Shown here one piece after another: positions 57,985 through 64,000 of a stretch of DNA of 64,000 nucleotides. Where the stretch lies: positions 2,356,001 to 2,420,000 of the forward strand of contig OY970227.1 in assembly GCA_963714055.1 (NCBI GenBank). The letters are read 5' to 3'. Every line of letters begins with the position of its first letter. Position 1 is the stretch's first letter. The translations under genes were made by a program, and so were the position numbers. The DNA is from JACDBE01 sp963714055. GTDB lineage: Bacteria; Actinomycetota; Acidimicrobiia; Spongiisociales; UBA5794. Below the pieces are notes generated by a model. The model was not told where the DNA came from, did no database searches, and worked only from the letters and a program-made list of their open reading frames with translations.

Positions 57985-59438
57985 TCACCAGCGCTGTCGC
58001 ATCGTCCACTGGTCGTCTGACTTGGCGAGCAGGCCTGCGGCGGCACCGGGACCCCAACTCCCCGCCGGATAGGGGTGGAGCGGGAGATCGGCACGGTCGA
58101 GCAGCGGGGTCCACAGCCGCCAGCTCGCCTCGACCTCGTCGGCTCGAACGAAGAGTGTCTGGTCGCCCGTGATGACGTCGAACAAGAGCGTCTGGTAGGC
58201 ATCAGGGAGCACGTCGAACCGGTCGGCATAGTTGAACGACATCGGTTGGGTCACGACGCTCGCCTTCCCCGGCTCCTTGAGCTCGAAGCGGACTTCGAAC
58301 CCCTCGTTGGGTTGCAGGGTGAGCACCAGGACGTTGGGGCTGATCGGGCAGTCATCGGTGATCCCGTGGAAGATGCACACCGGCGGCGGCTTGTAGGTGA
58401 CGGCGATCTGGGTGGTGCGTTCGGGAAGCCGCTTTCCGGTGCGGAGGTAGAACGGCACCCCCTCCCACCGCCAGCTGTGCACGTACACCCGCAGCGCGGC
58501 GAACGTCGGCGTCGACGAGTCGGCGGCCACCGTCTCCTCTTCCCGGTAGCCGGGCACCGGAGTGCCGTCGAGCTCGCCGGCGACGTACTGGCCGAGCACC
58601 ACCCCGGCCGGGTCGATGAACCGGACGGCATCGAGGACCTGCACCTTCTCCTGGCGGATGGCGTCTGCGTTGAACGACGTCGGAGCCTCCATCGCCACCA
58701 AGGTGAGGAGCTGGGTCAGGTGGTTCTGGACCATGTCGCGCATCACACCGGCGGTCTCGAAGTAGCCCCCCGGGACTCCACGCCGAGGTCCTCGGCGACG
58801 GTGATCTCGACGCACTCCAGCCGGTCACGGGTCCACGTCGTCTCGAAGATCGGGTTGGTGAACCGGAAGGTCAGCAGATTCTGGACGCTCTCCTTGCCCA
58901 GGTAGTGGTCGATGCGGTAGACCTGCGACTCGTCGAAGTGGAAGTGCACCAGGGCGTTGAGCGCCTGGGCCGACTCGAGGTCGCGCCCGAAGGGCTTCTC
59001 GATCACCAGCCGCGTCCAGCCCGGTGCCTGGTTCAGCCCCGCCTGGTCGATGGCGGCGATCGTCCTCGGCGAGACTTCGGGGGGTAGCGCCAGGTAGAAG
59101 ACACGGTTGCCGGGCAGGCCGGCATCGCCTTCGATCTGCTCGACCCTGGCGTTCAGGTCGCCGAGCGGGGCGCCCCGCGGCACCTGGTGGTGGAAGATGC
59201 GCTCGTCCATCCACGGATCGGTGGCGGTGTCGGCCATCCCGGCGTCGCCCAGGGCCTTGCGGCACACGTCGCGGAACTCGTCGTCGCTCAGCGGGCTCGA
59301 CGAGACACCGAGGATCACGGTGCGGTCCTCGACCCCGTTCTCGGTCATCACCCGGTACAGGGCGGGGAGCAGCTTGCGCCTGGTCAGGTCACCGGTCGCA
59401 CCGAAGATGACGAAGAGGTGGCGGTCGATCTGGCGCAT
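57985..59438 (-). pseudogene. zwf: Glucose-6-phosphate 1-dehydrogenase, frameshifted at a G run
   Basis: From ATG 59438: VIFGATGDLTRRKLLPALY (NADP site), RLVIEKPFG, YRIDHYLGKESVQN (substrate/catalytic His), then VAEDLGVESRG. The frame then breaks at the run of six C on the plus strand (58766-58771). A seventh C would give VESRGGYFETAGVMRDMVQNHL and continue to 57985 with the normal C-terminus. Full length would be ~484 residues. The first enzyme of the oxidative pentose phosphate pathway is unlikely to be dead while gnd next to it is intact, so a sequencing error in the homopolymer is more probable. The start overlaps the gnd stop (TGATG). Confidence 0.9.
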
Positions 59439-60346
59439 CACCCCTCCCGCTTCACGGCGTGGCCCCCGAACTGACCCCGCATCGCCGAGAGCAGCCGGTC
59501 GGCGAACTCGACCTCGTCGCGCGACCCGATCCTGCGCAGGAGGGACAGGGTGATCACCGGCGCGGCGACGTCGAGGTCGATCGCCTCGGTGACCGCCCAC
59601 CGCCCTTCACCCGAGTCGGGGACGTAGGGCGCGATGCCCGCCATCGCCGGGTTCTCCTCGAGCGCCAGCACCGCCATGTCGAGGAGCCAGGAGCGGATGA
59701 CGCTGCCATGGCGCCAGATCGTCCCCACCTCGGCCAGGTCGTAGCCCCACTCCTCCTTGGCGCGGAGCACGGCGAAACCCTCGGCGTACGCCTGCATCTG
59801 GGCGTACTCGATGCCGTTGTGGATCATCTTGGCGAAGTGGCCGGACCCCACCGGGCCGACCCTTCCCCATCCGGTGGTCGGCGTCGGGGCCAGCGTCTCG
59901 AGGACGGGGCGAAGCCGCTCGACCTGCTCGGGCTCGCCACCCACCATCATCGAGTAGCCCTCGGTGATGCCCCAGATGCCCCCGGAAACGCCGACGTCGA
60001 CGAGATGATGACCGGCGGCGGCGCGCTCGGCGGCGCGGCGGACGGTCGCCTTGTAGTTCGAGTTGCCGCCGTCGACCAACAGGTCACCGGTGTCGAGGTG
60101 GGGCGCCAATCCGGCGATCACCTCGTCGACCGGGTCGCCGTTGGGCACCATGATCCACACCGCCCTCGGCGGATCGAGCGCGGCCGCCAGGTCCGCCAGC
60201 GAGCCGGCACCGGTGGCGCCGGCGTCGGTCACCCGCTTCACCGCGTCCGGAGAGAGGTCGAAGCCGACCACCTGGTGGCCGCCCCGCACGAGCCGCTCGG
60301 TCATGTTGGCGCCCATCCGGCCGAGCCCGACCATCCCCAACTGCAT
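59438..60346 (-). CDS. gnd: 6-phosphogluconate dehydrogenase, decarboxylating (short YqeC-like form)
   Basis: 302 residues from ATG 60346 with GAGGAGG upstream. NADP-binding motif MVGLGRMGANM, then LLVDGGNSNYKAT, DVGVSGGIWG, GHFAKMIHNGIEYAQMQ (catalytic Lys) and a C-terminal helical part. At ~300 residues it belongs to the short, often NAD-linked, form. It converts 6-phosphogluconate to ribulose-5-phosphate and CO2. Organised with zwf in one operon. Confidence 0.93.
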   Translation of the reverse strand: MQLGMVGLGRMGANMTERLVRGGHQVVGFDLSPDAVKRVTDAGATGAGSLADLAAALDPPRAVWIMVPNGDPVDEVIAGLAPHLDTGDLLVDGGNSNYKATVRRAAERAAAGHHLVDVGVSGGIWGITEGYSMMVGGEPEQVERLRPVLETLAPTPTTGWGRVGPVGSGHFAKMIHNGIEYAQMQAYAEGFAVLRAKEEWGYDLAEVGTIWRHGSVIRSWLLDMAVLALEENPAMAGIAPYVPDSGEGRWAVTEAIDLDVAAPVITLSLLRRIGSRDEVEFADRLLSAMRGQFGGHAVKREG

Positions 60347-60399
60347 CGATCCTCCTCGTCTCGGCGCGCCCTGCACGGTAACCACTGGTCCTCACCTGC

Positions 60400-60405
60400 C
60401 ATGAT
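60400..60405 (+). promoter_or_regulatory. -10 hexamer CATGAT of lhgO
   Basis: It lies 6 nt upstream of ATG 60412, in the same position as the TANNNT hexamers elsewhere. Confidence 0.4.
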
Positions 60406-60411
60406 TCCGGG

Positions 60412-61611
60412 ATGGAGCATCACGACGTGGCGGTCGTCGGCGGTGGGATCATCGGGCTGTCGACCGCCGCCGCCCTCAGCCGGGTCGCCGCCGGCGCCGC
60501 CGTGGTGGTGGTCGAGAAGGAAGACCGGCTGGCATCGCACCAGACCGGGCGCAACAGCGGGGTGATCCACACCGGGCTGTACTACGAGCCCGGATCGCTG
60601 AAGTCGCGATGGTGCACCGAGGGACGCCGCCTCCTGCTCGACTTCTGCGCTGAGCAAGGGATCCCGGTCGACATGAGCGGCAAGGTCGTGGTGGCCACCT
60701 CACCTGTCGAGATCCCGGCTCTCGACGAGCTGGAGCGCCGGGCCAGGGGTAACGGGGTGGAGTCGAGGCGCATCGGCCCGGCGGAGCTGGCCGGCATCGA
60801 GCCGCACGCCGCCGGGGTCGCCGCCCTCCACGTGCCCGGCGCCGCCGTGGTCGACTTCGGTGAGGTCGCCGGGTCCTACGCGGCCATCGCCGAGAAGGGA
60901 GGGGCGTCGATACGCACCGGCTGGCAGGTCACCGCCGCCCGACGTGAGCCGGCCGGTTGGCGGCTGGAATCGCCCAAGGGTCCGGTGCGCGCCCGGGTGG
61001 TGGTCAACTGTGCCGGCCTCCACGTCGACCGGGTGGCGGCCCTCATGGGAGTGACCCCCGACCTGAGCATCGTTCCGTTCCGGGGCGAGTACCGCGAGTT
61101 GCGCCCGGACCGCGGCCACTTGGTGAAGACCCTGATCTACCCGGTGCCCGACCCCAGCCTGCCGTTCCTCGGGGTCCACTTCACCCGGTCGGCGGATGGG
61201 CGGGTGGAAGTGGGCCCCAACGCGGTGCTCGCCTTCGCCCGGGAGGGATACCGCCGGCGGGATGTCCGGTTCGGTGACCTGGGCGCGGTGCTGCGCTCGC
61301 CGGGGTTCCGCAAGCTGGCCCGGGCGAAGTGGCGCACCGGGGTCGGCGAGATGTGGCGATCGGTGTCGCCCGCCGCCTTCGCCGCCGAAGCTAGGAAGCT
61401 GGTGCCCGAGCTGGTGGAAGGCGACCTGGGCGGCTACCGGGCCGGAGTGCGCGCCCAGGCGATCGCCCCCGACGGCACACTGGTGCACGACTTCGCCCTC
61501 GAGGAGACCGACGACGCCGTCCACGTCCTCAACGCCCCCTCGCCGGCGGCGACGGCCTCGTTGGCGATCGGTGGCCACATCGCCGGCCTGGTGGCGGCGA
61601 AGCTCAGCTGA
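60412..61611 (+). CDS. lhgO: L-2-hydroxyglutarate oxidase
   Basis: 399 residues. FAD-binding VAVVGGGIIGLSTAAAL at the N-terminus, the family motif HQTGRNSGVIHTGLYYEPGS (~43-62), ARVVVNCAGLHVDRVA, and a C-terminal GGHIAGLVA. It oxidises L-2-hydroxyglutarate to 2-oxoglutarate (metabolite repair), passing electrons to the membrane or oxygen. Divergent from gnd. Confidence 0.93.
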   Translation: MEHHDVAVVGGGIIGLSTAAALSRVAAGAAVVVVEKEDRLASHQTGRNSGVIHTGLYYEPGSLKSRWCTEGRRLLLDFCAEQGIPVDMSGKVVVATSPVEIPALDELERRARGNGVESRRIGPAELAGIEPHAAGVAALHVPGAAVVDFGEVAGSYAAIAEKGGASIRTGWQVTAARREPAGWRLESPKGPVRARVVVNCAGLHVDRVAALMGVTPDLSIVPFRGEYRELRPDRGHLVKTLIYPVPDPSLPFLGVHFTRSADGRVEVGPNAVLAFAREGYRRRDVRFGDLGAVLRSPGFRKLARAKWRTGVGEMWRSVSPAAFAAEARKLVPELVEGDLGGYRAGVRAQAIAPDGTLVHDFALEETDDAVHVLNAPSPAATASLAIGGHIAGLVAAKLS

Positions 61612-61623
61612 CGCCCGATGGCG

Positions 61624-62967
61624 TCAGCTGGGTAACCGGAAACCGACCGTCGCCCCGCCCTCCGGGGCGTCCTCGACGAACACGGTGCCGCCGTGCTGGT
61701 CCACGACCTTGGCCACGATCGCCAGCCCCAGTCCCGACCCGGGCGTGGTGCGCGCCTCCGTCGCCCGGTAGAAGCGGTCGAAGACATAGGGCTTGTCCTC
61801 GTCGGAGATCCCCGGCCCGGCATCGGACACGGCGACGCCACGCTCGGCGACCGTCACCCGCACCGCGGTGTCCGGCGGGCTCCATTTGAGGGCATTGTCC
61901 ACCAGGTTGGAGACGGCGCGCTCCAGCGCGGCGGGTCTCCCGGTGGTCTCGCTCGGCGAGGACTCGAGCGTGATGGTCCGCCCCGTTCTTCGCTGGAACC
62001 GGGCCACCACCTCGGCGGTGAGGTCCTCGAGGTCGACCGTGGCCAGCGGCTCGTCGGCGGCGTCGGCGTCGGCGGCCAGCGTGACCAGCTCGCCGACCAG
62101 CTTGGACAGCTCCCCGATCTCCTGGGTGGCGGCATCGACGAGTTGGCGACGTTGATCGGCCGGGATCCCGTCGGACCGGGCCAGCATCTCGACGTTGGTG
62201 CGCAACGCCGTCAACGGGGTCCTCAGCTCGTGGCCGGCGTCTCGCACCAGGCGCTCCTGGTCGAGCCGGGACCGGCGCAGGCTCTGCATCATCTGGTTGA
62301 ACCCCGATGCCAGCCGGCCGACCTCGTCGTCGTGCACCACGGCGATGCTGGTGTCGAGGTCCTGGGTGGCGGTGACGTGCTCCACGGTCTTGGTCAGCTC
62401 GTCCACCGGTCGCAGCGCGCTCCTCGCCACCCACAGCCCGAGGAACCCGGCGGCGACGACCCCGATGAGCCCCATCCCGAGCAGGCGGAAGGTGATCCCC
62501 TGCATGGTGCGCTCGAACTCGTCGAGCGAACGGGCCACCTGGATGGCCCCGTCGCCGACGTCCGCGGTGAAGAGCCGGACCGCCCCCTCGGTGGTGTCGA
62601 CGGAGCGCAATACGCCCCTGCGCTCGCCCCGTGCCACCTCGAGGTCGCGCTCGGTGACCGGGATCGCCACCAGCTGGTCGGACGGTGCCACCACCTCCCC
62701 CTCGGCGGTGATCGCCTGGAGGTACAGGGCGTCGAACCCGCGCAGGCCCCGGCCGAACGGGTCGTCGGGACCGGCCTCGGCGTCGGGCTCGATTGCGCCC
62801 AACCCGAGGTTCCCCTGGGCGAGCAGGGTGGCGCGCTGGATCAGGCTCTGGTCGATCTGGCGGAGCAGCTCGGCCCGGGCCACGGTCCTCGCCACCGCAA
62901 CCCCGGTGACGACCACCAGCACCGCCACTGCCGCGGTGAGCAGCGCCAGCCGGACACGAAGGGTCAC
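61624..62967 (-). CDS. Sensor histidine kinase (MprB-like)
   Basis: 447 residues from GTG 62967. Two membrane spans (~6-28 and ~160-182), an extracellular domain of ~130 residues, HAMP, H box RDAGHELRTPLTALR (His ~246), N box NLVDNALKWSP, G1 VSDAGPGISDED and G2 GSGLGLAIV. It pairs with the response regulator whose gene overlaps it by 4 bp. Similarity to MprB-type stress kinases is inferred from the domain order; the signal is unknown. Confidence 0.93.
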   Translation of the reverse strand: MTLRVRLALLTAAVAVLVVVTGVAVARTVARAELLRQIDQSLIQRATLLAQGNLGLGAIEPDAEAGPDDPFGRGLRGFDALYLQAITAEGEVVAPSDQLVAIPVTERDLEVARGERRGVLRSVDTTEGAVRLFTADVGDGAIQVARSLDEFERTMQGITFRLLGMGLIGVVAAGFLGLWVARSALRPVDELTKTVEHVTATQDLDTSIAVVHDDEVGRLASGFNQMMQSLRRSRLDQERLVRDAGHELRTPLTALRTNVEMLARSDGIPADQRRQLVDAATQEIGELSKLVGELVTLAADADAADEPLATVDLEDLTAEVVARFQRRTGRTITLESSPSETTGRPAALERAVSNLVDNALKWSPPDTAVRVTVAERGVAVSDAGPGISDEDKPYVFDRFYRATEARTTPGSGLGLAIVAKVVDQHGGTVFVEDAPEGGATVGFRLPS

Positions 62968-63653
62968 GGCTTGGGGGCGCGGATGACGTATCCGACGCCG
63001 CGCACCGTATGGATGAGTCGAGGGCTTCCCTCCGGCTCGGTCTTGCGGCGCAGATATCCGACGTAGACGTCGAGCGAGTTCGAGCTGGTCTCGAAGTCGA
63101 AGCCCCAGATGCGCTCGTAGATCACCGCCCGGTTGAGGACCCGCCCGGCGTTCTCCATCAACAGGACGAGGAGGTCGAACTCGGTCTTGGTGAGTGTCAC
63201 CGGCTCTCCGCTCCTGGTGACCTCGCGGGTGGCAACGTTCGCCTCCAGGTCGGCGACCCGGTAGACGTCGGTGGTCGAGCCCGACGACCTGCGCAACAGA
63301 GCCCGGATGCGAGCGAGCAGCTCGTCGAGGGCGAACGGCTTGACCAGGTAGTCGTCGGCACCGGCGTCGAGCCCGGCCACCCGGTCGCCCACCGTGTCCC
63401 GGGCGGTGAGCACGAGGATGGGGGTGGTGTCGCCCCTGGCCCTGAGGCGCCGGCACACCTCGAGCCCGTCGATGTGGGGCATCATCACGTCGAGGACGAT
63501 GGCGGCGGGTTGCTCGTCGAGCACCTTGGCCAGTCCCTCGGAGCCGTCGTTGGCGGTGCTCACCTCGTAGCCGTCGAAGGTGAGGGCACGTTCCAGCGCC
63601 TGGCGGACGGCGCGGTCGTCCTCGATGACGAGGAGCCGGGTCGGATCGGTCAT
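62964..63653 (-). CDS. OmpR-family response regulator (MprA-like)
   Basis: 229 residues from ATG 63653. Receiver: LLVIEDDRAV, phosphoacceptor in AIVLDVMMPHIDG, ILVLTARD, DYLVKPFALDEL. Winged helix: LTKTEFDLLVLLMENAGRVL, SLDVYVGYLRRKTE, IHTVRGVGYVIR. It regulates targets of the associated kinase. Confidence 0.94.
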   Translation of the reverse strand: MTDPTRLLVIEDDRAVRQALERALTFDGYEVSTANDGSEGLAKVLDEQPAAIVLDVMMPHIDGLEVCRRLRARGDTTPILVLTARDTVGDRVAGLDAGADDYLVKPFALDELLARIRALLRRSSGSTTDVYRVADLEANVATREVTRSGEPVTLTKTEFDLLVLLMENAGRVLNRAVIYERIWGFDFETSSNSLDVYVGYLRRKTEPEGSPRLIHTVRGVGYVIRAPKP

Positions 63654-63789
63654 GGTGGTCCTTGCGGGTTGTTGGCCGCGGCGAGGGGAGTGCCGGGTGG
63701 AGGGGACACCGCGACCGGAGCCATGTTCGCACCCCGGTGCCGTCACTGGCCCCCCGCCGGGTGAAGAACGGATGAGAATCGGCGGCTCG

Positions 63790-64000
63790 TCAGCGGCCCG
63801 ACGAGCCGCCCCGGTGCCTCCGACGGGTGCGGCCGGTGGCGATGGCGACGATGGCGGTCAGCGCCATCGAGGCGGCCTCGACGGTGCGGCAGACGCGCCC
63901 GTCGTCGGTGGTGACGACTTCGGAGGCGAGGTAGTCCGAGTGGCCCCCTTCGCCCGCGGCGAACACCCGTGCCCCGAAACCGGGGTCGGTAGGGATCGTC
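63790..64000 (-). CDS. C-terminal end of a probable DUF1023-type alpha/beta hydrolase (5' part outside window)
   Basis: The last ~69 residues are present, ending with TGA at 63790-63792. The FGARVFAAGEGGHSDYLA segment matches the C-terminal GHSxY region of actinobacterial DUF1023 hydrolases. A basic tail (TGRTRRRHRGG) follows. The assignment rests on this short stretch only. Confidence 0.45.
   Translation of the reverse strand, partial: TIPTDPGFGARVFAAGEGGHSDYLASEVVTTDDGRVCRTVEAASMALTAIVAIATGRTRRRHRGGSSGR

Overview
The window is a GC-rich stretch (roughly 70% G+C) of a bacterial chromosome, and its gene content points to a high-GC actinobacterium. The indications are an LCP cell-wall ligase, a DUF222/HNH gene remnant, a SigK/RskA-like sigma/anti-sigma pair, MprAB-like regulators, a MoxR-type ATPase, form II CO-dehydrogenase-like genes, many GTG starts and many apparently leaderless genes. 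A lineage such as Acidimicrobiia fits, but that is an inference. I see no rRNA, tRNA, CRISPR array, insertion sequence, integrase or replication origin.

Layout. 1-8.2 kb: the 3' part of a cell-envelope LCP protein fused to a degenerate BY-kinase-like domain, a zinc-ribbon membrane protein, an alkaline-phosphatase-superfamily membrane protein and a YyaL-type thioredoxin-domain protein (the last two are frameshifted). 8.2-12.4 kb: a sigma-70 factor, then a sugar-transferase/carbamoyltransferase operon for surface glycan, then a hairpin-rich intergenic repeat. 12.4-21.8 kb: CBS protein, HerA-like ATPase, mannose-1-phosphate guanylyltransferase, a cysteine-desulfurase-like enzyme, and a 1151-residue adenylate-cyclase/ATPase/TPR regulator. 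21.8-38.7 kb: xseAB, then the accessory genes of a molybdenum hydroxylase (MoxR ATPase, CoxE, split XdhC). These are separated by two RTX-type secreted-protein genes (one decayed), azlCD, a sulfotransferase, coxG and a broken HNH gene from the structural genes coxS-coxL-coxM. CoxL carries AYRGAGR and the order is S-L-M, so this is the form II type, whose substrate may not be CO.

38.7-44.9 kb: a sulfotransferase and two family 2 glycosyltransferases with overlapping genes, then an OmpR-type two-component system flanked on both sides by genes for related small secreted proteins. Both secreted-protein genes have the same 11-bp-spaced direct repeat upstream. 45-57 kb: Lon, a cupredoxin with a DUF6529 membrane partner, a PIN/ribbon-helix-helix toxin-antitoxin pair, an archaeal-type valyl-tRNA synthetase, a DUF1801 protein, an M20 peptidase, a third sulfotransferase, a P-loop kinase-like protein, and the ECF sigma/anti-sigma pair. 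57-64 kb: a secreted two-repeat protein, zwf (frameshifted at a G run) and gnd for the pentose phosphate pathway, L-2-hydroxyglutarate oxidase, a second two-component system and the end of a probable DUF1023 hydrolase.

Two themes run through the window. First, at least 13 genes have a TANNNT-like hexamer (TAGCCT, TACGCT, TATCCT and similar) exactly 6-8 nt upstream of the start codon, which implies leaderless transcripts and helps fix start codons. Second, single-base indels in G/C runs break several housekeeping genes. This looks more like uncorrected sequencing error than decay, except around 28-35 kb, where the RTX and HNH genes carry many shifts and may be true pseudogenes.
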